Shown in pieces: positions 15,221 through 26,260 of a DNA stretch of 64,000 nucleotides. Positions within the stretch are counted from its first letter, which is position 1. Every line of letters starts with the position of its first letter. Below the pieces are notes generated by a model. It did no database searches. It was not told where the DNA came from and saw only the letters and a program-made list of their open reading frames with translations. The position numbers and the translations under genes were made by a program. This DNA comes from Bacteroidota bacterium (GTDB lineage: Bacteria > Bacteroidota > Bacteroidia > Chitinophagales > Chitinophagaceae), in the NCBI GenBank assembly GCA_947457075.1, contig CANGUG010000003.1, positions 62,001-126,000 on the forward strand. The letters run 5' to 3'.

Positions 15221-17626
15221 CTAGTTTGTTTTGAGGTATTTAGCATATTTAGCGTTTTGCTCTTCGGTTAAAGCCTTGCCATTGACAGTGATTTTACCGT
15301 TGTTCACTTCAATTTTGATCTTGTCTTTTGGCGCTAATCCGTCTTCCTGCAATACTTGTGCTAAATTTTTTGAATCAGCTGTAATAGTGATGGTTTTAGC
15401 AGTATCAGCTACTGTTTTAAATGAAGTATCTGTATTGATTACAGACATTTCAATAGTTTGAGACTTTGTTTCAACAGTAGTTGCTTTTGTTGGATGCATT
15501 TTTGCTAAAGTTGGTGCCAATACCAATGAAACAATCGACATTAATTTAATCAAAATGTTCATGGAAGGACCAGAGGTATCTTTAAATGGATCACCCACTG
15601 TATCACCCGTTACAGATGCTTTATGTGGTTCTGATTTTTTATAAAACATTTCACCATTAATCTCAACGCCTTTTTCAAATGATTTTTTAGCATTGTCCCA
15701 TGCACCACCGGCATTGTTTTGGAAAATTCCCATTAACACACCACTTACAGTAGCACCTGCTAAGAAACCACCTAAAGCTTCTGGGCCCATTGTAAAACCA
15801 ATTAAAATAGGAGAGATAATAGTGATAGCTCCTGGTAACATCATTTTTTTCAAAGAGGCTTCTGTTGAAATAGCCACACACTTATCATACTCAGGCTTAC
15901 CAGTACCTTCCATAATACCTGGAATGGTACGGAACTGACGACGAACTTCTTCCACCATCGCCATAGCTGCTTCACCTACCGCGCGAATCGCTAAGGAAGA
16001 GAAGATAAATGGAATCATTCCCCCTACAAATAATGCTGCTAAAACGTCGGCTTTATAAATATCAATATGTTGATTATTTGGCATCGCAACACCTACAAAG
16101 GCAGCGAATAATGCTAATGAAGTTAAGGCAGCAGAAGCAATGGCAAATCCTTTACCACTAGCCGCTGTTGTATTACCTACCGCATCCAAAATATCTGTTT
16201 TTTCACGAATTTCCGCTGGTAATTCACTCATTTCAGCAATACCTCCTGCATTATCAGCGATAGGGCCGAAAGCATCAATGGCTAATTGCATAGCTGTAGT
16301 TGCCATCATACCTGCTGCAGCAATAGCCACACCGTATAAACCTGCACAAGCATATGAACCATAAATACCAGCAGCTAAAACTAAAATTGGATAAAAAGTA
16401 GATTCCATACCAATTGCTAATCCTCCAATAATATTGGTAGCGTGACCTGTACTTGATTGTTTAATGATGCTTAACACTGGACGCTTGCCCATTGCGGTGT
16501 AAAATTCTGTAATGATACTCATTAAAGTACCTACTACTAATCCTACAGCAATCGCACCAATTACCCCATTTCTAGAGAATTCTAAACCTCTTAGATACAT
16601 AGTTTCAGGCAATACATAGGATACTAGGAAATAACAAGCGATGGCCGTTAAAATCATAGAACCATAATTACCCATATTCAATGCTTTTTGAACAGTAGCA
16701 GTGTTTAAACCAGCCGTTTCGCTGATTCTTACAAAGAAAGTGCCCACAATAGATAATATGATACCTACACCCGCAATTAACATAGGTAATAAAATAGGGG
16801 ATAAACCACCAAAGGCATCCACTAATTTTCCCCCTGTTGCGTTAGTTACTTCTTGTCCCAATACCATAGTAGCCAATACAGTTGCAACATAGGAACCAAA
16901 TAAATCGGCACCCATACCAGCCACATCACCCACATTGTCACCTACGTTATCTGCAATGGTTGCAGGGTTACGCGGATCATCCTCAGGGATACCTGCTTCC
17001 ACTTTACCCACTAAATCAGCACCCACGTCAGCAGCTTTGGTATAAATACCACCACCCACACGTGCAAATAAAGCGATAGATTCAGCTCCTAATGAGAAAC
17101 CAGTTAACACTTCTATGGTTCTTAACATTTCTTCTGGATGACCACTTACAAAGAAATATTGTTTTAAAATTAAAAATAACCCACCTAATCCTAATACAGC
17201 CAAGCCAGACACACCTAGGCCCATTACAGAACCACCAGTGAAAGACACTTTCAAGGCACGCGCTAAACTTGTTTTAGCTGCTTCAGCAGTTCTTACGTTG
17301 GCTTTTGTAGCAATTTTCATCCCAATATAACCAGCCGTTGCACTAAATACAGCACCAATTACAAAAGAGATGGCAATACTCCAGTGACTAGATTCGTTTT
17401 TTGAGGCCATAAACCCTAATAAAAGGGCAACAATTACCACAAAATAGCCTAAAATTTTCCACTCTGCTTTTAAGAAAGCCATGGCACCCTCTGCTATATA
17501 TGTGCTTATTTCTTTCATACGGTCATTACCAGCATCTTGCTTAGATACCCAGTTGAATTTCAAGAGAGTATATAGTAATCCTACAATACCCATGGCCGGA
17601 ACGGCATAAAATAGAAGATCTTTCAT
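15221..17626 (-). CDS. hppA: Membrane-bound ion-translocating pyrophosphatase
   Basis: Couples pyrophosphate hydrolysis to Na+ and/or H+ pumping across the cytoplasmic membrane. About 16 hydrophobic helices are visible, with the catalytic signature [18 protein letters not shown] at residues about 226-243 and the [10 protein letters not shown] segment near 484-493. The Ala in that segment matches the K+-dependent subclass (K+-independent enzymes have Lys there). Which ion is moved cannot be decided by eye. The protein is 801 residues; after the last helix (about residue 710) there is a roughly 90-residue polar extension not seen in the canonical enzyme, ending [12 protein letters not shown]...KYLKTN. 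It stands alone with its own terminator. Confidence 0.96.
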   Translation of the reverse strand: MKDLLFYAVPAMGIVGLLYTLLKFNWVSKQDAGNDRMKEISTYIAEGAMAFLKAEWKILGYFVVIVALLLGFMASKNESSHWSIAISFVIGAVFSATAGYIGMKIATKANVRTAEAAKTSLARALKVSFTGGSVMGLGVSGLAVLGLGGLFLILKQYFFVSGHPEEMLRTIEVLTGFSLGAESIALFARVGGGIYTKAADVGADLVGKVEAGIPEDDPRNPATIADNVGDNVGDVAGMGADLFGSYVATVLATMVLGQEVTNATGGKLVDAFGGLSPILLPMLIAGVGIILSIVGTFFVRISETAGLNTATVQKALNMGNYGSMILTAIACYFLVSYVLPETMYLRGLEFSRNGVIGAIAVGLVVGTLMSIITEFYTAMGKRPVLSIIKQSSTGHATNIIGGLAIGMESTFYPILVLAAGIYGSYACAGLYGVAIAAAGMMATTAMQLAIDAFGPIADNAGGIAEMSELPAEIREKTDILDAVGNTTAASGKGFAIASAALTSLALFAAFVGVAMPNNQHIDIYKADVLAALFVGGMIPFIFSSLAIRAVGEAAMAMVEEVRRQFRTIPGIMEGTGKPEYDKCVAISTEASLKKMMLPGAITIISPILIGFTMGPEALGGFLAGATVSGVLMGIFQNNAGGAWDNAKKSFEKGVEINGEMFYKKSEPHKASVTGDTVGDPFKDTSGPSMNILIKLMSIVSLVLAPTLAKMHPTKATTVETKSQTIEMSVINTDTSFKTVADTAKTITITADSKNLAQVLQEDGLAPKDKIKIEVNNGKITVNGKALTEEQNAKYAKYLKTN

Positions 17627-17717
17627 AAGAATTTACTTAATTCAGTTATTGTTTAGTTTCAATTAAGGTTTGCAAAAATAGGGTGAAAAGGCCAAAAAAT
17701 GGCAAAAAAGCGCAACT

Positions 17718-18929
17718 TTACTGCTCTAATAAGGTACTATCTTCCTTTCCTGTAAAAACAGCAACCAGCTGTTTTCCGTTGTATATTTTTTTATTGTACT
17801 TATTTCCTAATATAATAATAGTTACAGAATCCTTTAAAAGTCTTGCGAAAACAGCATTATTTCCATGCCACCAGCCATTGTGAAATATCAATTTTTCCTC
17901 ATTTGGCTTCAGGACCATTCTCCACCCAAACCCATAATTTCTAAAATCTTTAGTAAGTGGGCTCTTGGGTGCATACGCTAAATCCATGGTGGATTGTTTA
18001 ACGTAACTAGCTGAACGTAAGGCTTTGTCCCATAATAACATATCTTGAACAGTGCTATACACGTTTTTATCACCGTAAATACAGTCAAACTTATCTAGTT
18101 TAAATGGTTGATTTTTCTCGTTATAAGAGGGTACATATCTGTCTTTAAGCTTATTGCTAAAAATAAAACTGTGTTCCATTTTTAATGGTTTAAAAATGGT
18201 TTCATCTATATAAGTAGGGAAATCTTTTCCAGTTACTTGTTCAATAATTAAAGCAAGGAGTACATAATTGGTATTACAATATTTGAAAACCTTATTAGGT
18301 TGTGCTTGTGGGGCTGGGCGTTTCTGAACCATAAAATCAAGCACATCTTGATTGGTATAATTACCTTCCTTAAAGGGGGCTACTTTGGAAACAACCTGTA
18401 ATTTATGTTCAATCTTACCTTTTTTATTCTTCGTTTTTACATCTACATATTTTACCGTTTCCAAAAAATAAGCATAATCGGGAAGTCCACTTCTATGACA
18501 AAGCAACTGCTCTACTGTTACTTGTGTATAAGGAAACTTAGGTAAATATTTTGTGACCGTTGCTTTTAAATCAATTTTTTGCTCCTCCCATAATTTCAGG
18601 GTTGCCATAGCTGTAAACGTTTTTGAGATAGAAGCTAAATGCAAAGAAGTTTGTTTATCAATGGGGGTTTTGTTAACTAGGTCAACAAAGCCCTGATAAT
18701 CTTCAAAAACAATCTCTCCATTTTTAGCCACTAGGATTTCTCCACTAAAATTTTTATTGAGGAGCTTCTCATAGCGTTCTTTTATTTGAGCACCATATTT
18801 ATCTTTATTCAATGTAACGCTAACGGGCATTCTTGCCGTATCTACGATGTTTGATTTAGGATCTTGGCCAGTACCACAAGCTGAAAAAAGTAAAAACATT
18901 GCTAATAAAAGGGGCATCCGCACAATCAT
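17718..18929 (-). CDS. Serine hydrolase, class C beta-lactamase-like lipoprotein
   Basis: Penicillin-binding-like hydrolase anchored as a lipoprotein (lipobox LFSAC, Cys near residue 18). The catalytic SxxK motif is SISK at about 100-103 (with the usual LASISKTFTA context), the second motif YCN is at about 217-219, and an HNGWWHGNN segment near 365 fits the third motif position (HxG in this branch). This is the Pfam Beta-lactamase group that includes esterases, D-amino peptidases and peptidoglycan enzymes; true beta-lactamase activity is not implied. It contains an inserted Lys-rich loop at about 163-185. Monocistronic, divergent from serA. Confidence 0.9.
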   Translation of the reverse strand: MIVRMPLLLAMFLLFSACGTGQDPKSNIVDTARMPVSVTLNKDKYGAQIKERYEKLLNKNFSGEILVAKNGEIVFEDYQGFVDLVNKTPIDKQTSLHLASISKTFTAMATLKLWEEQKIDLKATVTKYLPKFPYTQVTVEQLLCHRSGLPDYAYFLETVKYVDVKTKNKKGKIEHKLQVVSKVAPFKEGNYTNQDVLDFMVQKRPAPQAQPNKVFKYCNTNYVLLALIIEQVTGKDFPTYIDETIFKPLKMEHSFIFSNKLKDRYVPSYNEKNQPFKLDKFDCIYGDKNVYSTVQDMLLWDKALRSASYVKQSTMDLAYAPKSPLTKDFRNYGFGWRMVLKPNEEKLIFHNGWWHGNNAVFARLLKDSVTIIILGNKYNKKIYNGKQLVAVFTGKEDSTLLEQ

Positions 18930-19020
18930 CTGTTAGTTTTTAAAAGTAAAAAGAAAATATTTAGCTTATAAACGAATAAAATTACAAATTATTGTAATTC
19001 AAAATAACCCAATAATATTT

Positions 19021-19028
19021 TACCTTTG
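19021..19028 (+). promoter_or_regulatory. Candidate -7 element for serA
   Basis: TACCTTTG fits TAnnTTTG and ends 4 bases before the ATG, which would give an almost leaderless mRNA. A TTG lies at 18992-18994, but its spacing of 26 is longer than expected. Confidence 0.35.
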
Positions 19029-19032
19029 AACT

Positions 19033-20271
19033 ATGAGCAATCTAAACAATACCAGCTATCCCAAAGAAAAGATAAAGGTTTTATTCTTAGAAAATATTAG
19101 TGAGAAAGCGGTGCAATATTTCAAACATCAGGGATATACGGATGTTAAAAAAATGACGGGTGCATTAAGTGAAGAGGAATTGGTTAAGATCATTAAAGAT
19201 GTTCATATTTTAGGCATTCGTTCCAAAACATTTATCTCCAAAAAAGTGTTGGATAGTGCCAAAAAATTACAGGCTATTGGCTGCTTTTGTATTGGCACCA
19301 ATCAGGTAGATATGAAAGCTTGTAAACAAAAAGGAATTGCTGTTTTTAATGCTCCCTATAGTAATACAAGAAGTGTCGCAGAATTGGTAATTGGTTCTTC
19401 CATTATGTTGATTCGTAAAATAATGGATAAAAACAAAGCAGCGCATGAAGGAATTTGGAATAAAGAAGCGAAAGGTAGTTTTGAATTAAGGGGTAAAACC
19501 ATGGGCATTATTGGCTATGGAAATATAGGAACACAAACAGGCATCATGGCAGAGGCCATGGGAATGAAAGTGAAGTTTTATGATGTGGAAACCAAGTTAC
19601 CTTTAGGAAATGCCATTGCGGTAAAATCTATCAAAGAATTAGTAAGTAGTGCAGATATTATATCATTACATGTACCAGAAACTTCTCAAACCAAAAATTT
19701 AATTAGTAAAGAAGTTATTAAATTAATAAAACCGGGTGCTATTTTAATTAACTATGCAAGAGGAGAAGTAGTGGATTTAGACACCCTTGCGATTGCTTTA
19801 AAAAACAAGCAATTATGTGGTGCTGCCATTGACGTTTACCCATTGGAACCAGAAAAAAATGGAGATCAATTTAAAACACCTTTACAAGGATTGTCAAATG
19901 TTATTTTAACACCGCATATTGGAGGTTCTACCGAAGAAGCACAAGAAAATATTGGGGAAGATGTAAGTATTAAATTATACCAATATTTAGAACGAGGTGT
20001 ATCTAACGGATCTCTTTCAATTCCAGCAATAAGTTTGCCTCCTGTGGACGGTGCACATAGAATACTTCATATTCATAATAATGTTCCTGGAGTACTAAGT
20101 GCGATCAATACGGTGATGTCCAAAAATAAAATAAATATTGTTGGACAATACTTAAAAACAAATGAAGAAATTGGTTATGTGGTTTTAGATGTTGATTCTA
20201 AACTTTCAAAAAAGGCAATTGAATTATTAAGGGATGTGAAAGAAACAATTCGGGTAAGAATGTTATACTAG
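19033..20271 (+). CDS. serA: D-3-phosphoglycerate dehydrogenase
   Basis: First step of serine synthesis: NAD-dependent oxidation of 3-phosphoglycerate. The 412-residue length and layout match the E. coli-like type with a C-terminal ACT domain (about residues 340-412, beginning HRILHIHNNVPGVLS) that can bind serine for feedback control. The Rossmann motif GIIGYGNIGTQTG is near 158-170, the catalytic region includes NYARGEVVD near 238 and the HIGGSTEEAQ histidine near 296. Opposed functionally by the serine ammonia-lyase at the right end of the window. No serB or serC nearby. Confidence 0.95.
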   Translation: MSNLNNTSYPKEKIKVLFLENISEKAVQYFKHQGYTDVKKMTGALSEEELVKIIKDVHILGIRSKTFISKKVLDSAKKLQAIGCFCIGTNQVDMKACKQKGIAVFNAPYSNTRSVAELVIGSSIMLIRKIMDKNKAAHEGIWNKEAKGSFELRGKTMGIIGYGNIGTQTGIMAEAMGMKVKFYDVETKLPLGNAIAVKSIKELVSSADIISLHVPETSQTKNLISKEVIKLIKPGAILINYARGEVVDLDTLAIALKNKQLCGAAIDVYPLEPEKNGDQFKTPLQGLSNVILTPHIGGSTEEAQENIGEDVSIKLYQYLERGVSNGSLSIPAISLPPVDGAHRILHIHNNVPGVLSAINTVMSKNKINIVGQYLKTNEEIGYVVLDVDSKLSKKAIELLRDVKETIRVRMLY

Positions 20272-20311
20272 TATTTTAGTGTAATCCTAATAATGAGGAA
20301 ATAAATCTTTT

Positions 20312-21046
20312 TTATGAACTGCTGAGTTCTGTCAACATATGTTTTATTTCAAGTTCATCAACCCCCATTGAAATTAAATTTTCATTCATCGTTGTACAAT
20401 TATATGTCATTAAACTAGGTATTGATTTTCTTGCTGAACTATGTATTTCTTTCGCCCCGGTTGCTGTGATAATTTGTTTACAATTATTTGCGCGCACACC
20501 ACTTCCAGGTAAAATAATAATGCGATCACCGGCTATTGAAACCAATTTTTTAATCAAGGGAAGGGCATCCATTACATTAGGGACTTGACCACTTGTTAAA
20601 ACCCTTGAACAACCTGCTTGAATCAGGTCTTCAAGTCTATTTATTGGATCCATACATCTGTCAAAGGCTCGATGAAAAGTTATTTGCATCGGGGCAGCTA
20701 AATCAACTAATATTTTCAAACGCTCTTTATCAATGGAGCCATCTGCTTTTAATAACCCAATCACTGCACCGGGATAGCCCAATGCTTTAATATAAAGTAA
20801 GTCGTTTTTAATACATTCAAATTCATTATCAGAATATAAAAAATCACCTCCTCGGGGTCTAATGATAGGGAAAATTGGAATAGAGCAGTGTTGTATTAGA
20901 AATTGTAAACTACCATGAGATGGGGTAGTGCCCCCTTCATTTGGATTTTCACAAAACTCTATTCGGTCTGCCCCTGCTTTTATAGCAGCAATGGCTGCTT
21001 CTACTGTAAATACGGCTACTTCTAATAGTACTTTTGAATTGTCCAT
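20312..21046 (-). CDS. cutC: CutC family protein
   Basis: A TIM-barrel protein of 244 residues, named for copper homeostasis although that role is disputed. Recognisable are AIKAGADRIEFCENPNEGGTTPSHG near residues 20-45, PIIRPRGGDF near 61, and MQITFHRAFD near 121-130, the conserved barrel signature. In Bacteroidota it is often placed with carbohydrate genes; here it directly follows glycosylasparaginase on the same strand (16 bp gap), so a role in sugar metabolism is a reasonable inference over copper handling. Confidence 0.9.
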   Translation of the reverse strand: MDNSKVLLEVAVFTVEAAIAAIKAGADRIEFCENPNEGGTTPSHGSLQFLIQHCSIPIFPIIRPRGGDFLYSDNEFECIKNDLLYIKALGYPGAVIGLLKADGSIDKERLKILVDLAAPMQITFHRAFDRCMDPINRLEDLIQAGCSRVLTSGQVPNVMDALPLIKKLVSIAGDRIIILPGSGVRANNCKQIITATGAKEIHSSARKSIPSLMTYNCTTMNENLISMGVDELEIKHMLTELSSS

Positions 21047-21062
21047 AATGATAACTTATAAT

Positions 21063-22097
21063 TTAAACACTAAAAGGCGATTCAATTAAATGATTGCTAG
21101 CAGCAGTATGCACTGCATAATTAAAACCAGTGTGCAAAGCATAGCTTCCATGTTCGCCCTTTTTATTTAATGCTATAAAACATACTTGTATATCCTTTGC
21201 TTTTTCTTTTTTAATACGTCTAACTTTTTCAACTACTAATCTGCAGGCCTCCTGAGGTGACTTTCCTTGTCGCATAAACTCCACTACCGCACTTGCTCCA
21301 GCCACCCTAATTACATCTTCACCTTGACCAGTTGCGACTACTGCACCTACTTCATTGTCAACATATAAACCCGCACCAATAATTGGAGAGTCTCCAACAC
21401 GTCCTCTTAATTTAAAACCTGCACCACTGGTGGTACAACTTCCACTTAAATTTCCATGGGCATCTAATGCAACCATCCCAATGGTGTCATGATTCCATTC
21501 GCCGTTTTCAAAACGCGTGGGCGCTTTAAATTGATCTTGTAATTGACTCGTGGGATTTTGTCTTTCAATATTGATTACTGGCTGATAAGTTGATTTCTTC
21601 AACCATTGTTGGTAAGCTTTTTCAGCAGTTTCGGATAATTTACTTGATTCTAATTTAAACCCTTCTGCAATGGCAAATTGTTGTGCTCCTTCACCCACCA
21701 ACATAACATGTGGCGTTTTTTCCATAACTCTTCTTGCTACTGAAATGGGATGTTTTATTCTTTCTAAAAATGCCACACTTCCACAATTAAATTCATGATC
21801 CATAATGGAAGCGTCCAATGTAACATATCCATCTCTGTCTGGGTTGGCACCTAAGCCCACGCAACATCCAATTTCATCTTCAGTAATCATTACGCCTTTT
21901 TCAACAGCATCTAATGCAGTTCCACCTTTACTCAACACTTCCCATGCGCCTTTATTGGCATTTAATCCTGCATCCCAGGTAGAAATTACAATTGGTTGTT
22001 GTCCTTTTATGTCAGATTGATTGACAAATCCTTGCAAAGTAAAACCAGCAATACCTAAGCTTGTTAAATTGATAAAATTGCGTCTGTTAATACTCAT
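21063..22097 (-). CDS. N4-(beta-N-acetylglucosaminyl)-L-asparaginase-like Ntn-hydrolase
   Basis: Isoaspartyl peptidase/asparaginase family enzyme of about 344 residues that is made as a precursor and cleaves itself before the nucleophile Thr. The autocleavage site HDTIGMVALD places Thr at residue about 205. HDTIG and the substrate segment RVGDSPIIGAGLYVDN with TGQGED are typical of glycosylasparaginases, which split the GlcNAc-Asn link of N-glycoproteins. The N-terminus INRRNFINLTSLGIAGF is a twin-arginine-type export signal. The ATG at 22097 is chosen because it puts this signal at the N-terminus; an in-frame ATG at 22154 would extend it. Confidence 0.9.
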   Translation of the reverse strand: MSINRRNFINLTSLGIAGFTLQGFVNQSDIKGQQPIVISTWDAGLNANKGAWEVLSKGGTALDAVEKGVMITEDEIGCCVGLGANPDRDGYVTLDASIMDHEFNCGSVAFLERIKHPISVARRVMEKTPHVMLVGEGAQQFAIAEGFKLESSKLSETAEKAYQQWLKKSTYQPVINIERQNPTSQLQDQFKAPTRFENGEWNHDTIGMVALDAHGNLSGSCTTSGAGFKLRGRVGDSPIIGAGLYVDNEVGAVVATGQGEDVIRVAGASAVVEFMRQGKSPQEACRLVVEKVRRIKKEKAKDIQVCFIALNKKGEHGSYALHTGFNYAVHTAASNHLIESPFSV

Positions 22098-22167
22098 ACA
22101 TCTTTTTTCTTGATGAATTTTCAATTTACGCAAATTGACGCTATTTATGTACATTTAATCCATAAAT

Positions 22168-23187
22168 ATGGAAAGCATTTTTAATAAATATGGTTGGGAT
22201 GTCCTTGCTTATACACAGTTGCATCAAGGACTTATTAATAACACATTTATGGTGGTTACTTCCCAGGGGGAATTTATAGTTCAAGCAGTTAACCATCAAA
22301 TTTTTAAAGACCCAAAAGCCATAGATGACAATATTAATCATATTAGTAGCTACTTTAAAAAGCGATATCCTGATTATTTATTTACTCATTTAGTACCAAC
22401 GAGTAATGGAGCTACTTTAGTAGAGTGGGAGGGAAAGTATTATAGGGCATTTCATAAAATAGAAGGCTATGCTTTAGCTGCCTTGGAAAATGAACAACAA
22501 GCCTATGAAGCAGCCAATCAATTTGGTCTATTTACTAGCCAATTAAAAGGGTATAATATAGGTTCATTAAAAATAACCCTACCAGATTTTCATAATTTAC
22601 TTTTAAGGTACCAACAATTTTTAAATGCCATTCAAAATGGAAATGCTGCGCGTATAAATGAAAGTAAAGAAGCGATTGCTTATTTACAAAATCAAAGTAA
22701 AATTGCTACACAATATGAACGTTTTATTGGGCACAAGGAAGTTTCATTAAGAGTTACCCATCATGATACTAAAATCAGCAATGTTTTATTTAAAAAGGAA
22801 CATAACGGACTTGAAAAAGCCATTTGTGTGATTGATTTGGACACGGTAATGCCTGGTTATTTTATAAGTGACATTGGTGATATGTGTAGAACCTGTTTAT
22901 GTGCTGTTTCGGAAGAAGAGGCTAATTTGGATTTAATACAAGTGGATGCCAAAAAATGGGAGGCCATCCAAAAAGGGTATATGAACCATATGCAAACTGA
23001 ATTATCCAATTTTGAGCATGATCATCTATTTTTTGGAGGAACGTTTATGATTTATATGCAAGCTTTAAGGTTCTTAACCGATTACTTAAATAATGATACC
23101 TATTATGGTGCAAAATATGAGGGCCAAAACTATGTTCGGGCCCTCAATCAAATAAGATTATTGGAAGTATATCAAAAACTAGCGTAA
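22168..23187 (+). CDS. Aminoglycoside-phosphotransferase-fold kinase, N-acetylhexosamine-kinase-like
   Basis: A 339-residue cytoplasmic kinase of the APH fold. Catalytic loop THHDTKISNVLF lies at about residues 194-205 and the metal-binding segment AICVIDLDTVMPGY at about 216-230; the HxDxKxxNVLF / IDLDTVMPG combination is that of N-acetylhexosamine 1-kinase (NahK) relatives rather than antibiotic kinases. The N-terminal LHQGLINNTFMV corresponds to the nucleotide-binding loop. Its place between glycosylasparaginase and a GH109-like gene supports an amino-sugar substrate, but the substrate is an inference. It is divergent from the asparaginase gene (70 bp). Confidence 0.78.
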   Translation: MESIFNKYGWDVLAYTQLHQGLINNTFMVVTSQGEFIVQAVNHQIFKDPKAIDDNINHISSYFKKRYPDYLFTHLVPTSNGATLVEWEGKYYRAFHKIEGYALAALENEQQAYEAANQFGLFTSQLKGYNIGSLKITLPDFHNLLLRYQQFLNAIQNGNAARINESKEAIAYLQNQSKIATQYERFIGHKEVSLRVTHHDTKISNVLFKKEHNGLEKAICVIDLDTVMPGYFISDIGDMCRTCLCAVSEEEANLDLIQVDAKKWEAIQKGYMNHMQTELSNFEHDHLFFGGTFMIYMQALRFLTDYLNNDTYYGAKYEGQNYVRALNQIRLLEVYQKLA

Positions 23188-23228
23188 TTCGAACACTTGA
23201 ATCAAAAAGGCAAACTGCCTTAATTTTT

Positions 23229-24623
<1,395 letters not shown>

Positions 24624-24759
24624 CTAATTGTTTAGATTTCAAAATACCAATAAAAACCCATAAAAGCAATACCCATCATCATTATAGCTTAGTGTCGACT
24701 ACTTAAGTATTGTATTATTTATCCTATAATTAACATTATGTTAAATAGATAATTACAAG

Positions 24760-24785
24760 ATAACCCCCGATTGCTCGAGGGTTAT
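24760..24785. terminator. Hairpin between TPR gene and GH109-like gene
   Basis: ATAACCC-C-CGA pairs with TCG-A-GGGTTAT around a TTGC loop with one mismatch. It stands 25 bases past the TPR stop on the minus strand. The T tract is weak, so it may be a poor terminator. Confidence 0.55.
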
Positions 24786-24809
24786 TTCATATGTTATTAA
24801 CCGTATTGG

Positions 24810-26213
24810 TTACTGTTGGTATTTGTCGTGTAGTTGATCGTACAGATTGAATTTCTCTGCAAATTCTGCTGAAGCCTTTGGATCCTTGCTTTTTAATTTA
24901 TCACTTTTATATTGATACATCATCGCTAAATAATCAACCGATCTTAAAGCAATACTATTTTCTCCTTTTGACATATTTGGTTTGTCTTTTAAAGCATTGT
25001 ATGACTTTTCTAACCAAGTAATGGCTAGATCCACTTTCTGGAATATTTGTGTGTTTAAATCAGCGATGATCGCTTTCACTGAATCCTGTGGTGTTGCCTT
25101 AACTGGCACCCCTGGTTTTACTGCTCCTTTTGCTGGAACTCCTTTAGCAGCTACTGCGGGTTTTTGGGTATTTAAGGCTTGTAATGCTTTTCTTGCTGCA
25201 TCTAATTTACCATCCAAAATACCAAATTGTGCATAATAGCTGATACCAGCATTATATGCCGCTCTAAAATTGGTTGGATTCATTGTAAATGCTTGTTGAA
25301 AAGCCTCAGATGCCTTTAAAACATACTTTTCAGTACTTGGATCTTCGGTTTTACCTTCCATGAATAACTCCCCATAATATTGCACATCAAATTCAGTTAA
25401 CTTGTTGGCAGCTAATAATTGGTCATATAGGGCTACTTTTTCATCAATTGTATAGGCTTTTGCAATATACTCTCTTGCGTATTGTTCCCATAAACCGGTG
25501 TTTTTTGGACTTTCGATAAGGGCTTTCTCTACATAAGTATCAAATTTATCCTTTTCTTTTGTTTGAATTAAACAAGTTAATAAGTCATTAAAAATACTCT
25601 CCAAGTTCACCATTACTTTCTCATTGATTAAACGCTCAAAATATACAATTGCTTTTGGGAAATTACTGTCTTTTTCATGACAAATCGCTGTATATAAAAT
25701 GGACAATGAATCTGCTTTCAATTTAGTGTCTAACCAACCTCTTCCATAAAAAATATCGCTATATTTTACACAGTTAGCAAAATAATCTGCTGCCTCTTTA
25801 AATTTGTTTTCATTATAAAGCTTTACACCGTCTGCAAAATTCTTAGTATAAACTTGAATGAAAGGATCTGCAATATTTAATTCTTTTTCTTTTTCGGCTT
25901 TTTCATTGATAAAGGCATTGCCTTGGTCAGTACTTACTAATGTTTCAAGATTCTTGAACATCACCGAATAACTATTTGGATATTTTTTTGACAAAGCTGA
26001 ATCTCTTGAAAAAGAATTGTTGATTTTAGCTTCCCAAAATAATGCTTCTGGGCTATTCACTAAAGTTGGATTTTTTTGTAAAATCTTATCTAAATCAGAC
26101 TTTGCAACTTCATATTGATTAATCAATAGTGCGTTTTTAACCTTGTCGAATTTTTGTGCTTGTGAAGCGTTAAATATCAAAAGCAAGGTTAGGATTGTAA
26201 TTAACTTTTGCAT
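24810..26213 (-). CDS. Exported tetratricopeptide-repeat protein
   Basis: A 467-residue protein with a clear signal peptide (hydrophobic residues 4-15, cleaved after ASQA near 19). The rest is alpha-helical repeats of TPR type (for example DGVKLYNENKFKEAADYFANCVKY near 130 and EAFQQAFTMNPTNFRAAYNAGISYY near 305), indicating a periplasmic scaffold. A low-complexity insert rich in Ala, Lys, Pro and Val (KGVPAKGAVKPGVPVK) interrupts the repeats near 358-374. Function unknown. It lies 47 bp after gyrA on the same strand, so may share transcripts with it. Confidence 0.82.
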   Translation of the reverse strand: MQKLITILTLLLIFNASQAQKFDKVKNALLINQYEVAKSDLDKILQKNPTLVNSPEALFWEAKINNSFSRDSALSKKYPNSYSVMFKNLETLVSTDQGNAFINEKAEKEKELNIADPFIQVYTKNFADGVKLYNENKFKEAADYFANCVKYSDIFYGRGWLDTKLKADSLSILYTAICHEKDSNFPKAIVYFERLINEKVMVNLESIFNDLLTCLIQTKEKDKFDTYVEKALIESPKNTGLWEQYAREYIAKAYTIDEKVALYDQLLAANKLTEFDVQYYGELFMEGKTEDPSTEKYVLKASEAFQQAFTMNPTNFRAAYNAGISYYAQFGILDGKLDAARKALQALNTQKPAVAAKGVPAKGAVKPGVPVKATPQDSVKAIIADLNTQIFQKVDLAITWLEKSYNALKDKPNMSKGENSIALRSVDYLAMMYQYKSDKLKSKDPKASAEFAEKFNLYDQLHDKYQQ

Positions 26214-26260
26214 AAATGCTATTTTTTGTTGTTTGTTTTTACTTATTTTATTTGTTTGAT

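Noticed and set aside
17718..18929. Antibiotic-resistance beta-lactamase
   Set aside because: The SxxK and YxN motifs exist, but the family is broad, with inserted loops and a lipoprotein anchor; resistance cannot be claimed.
22168..23187. Aminoglycoside resistance kinase
   Set aside because: Active-site context (IDLDTVMPG) and neighbours fit hexosamine-kinase-like enzymes better.
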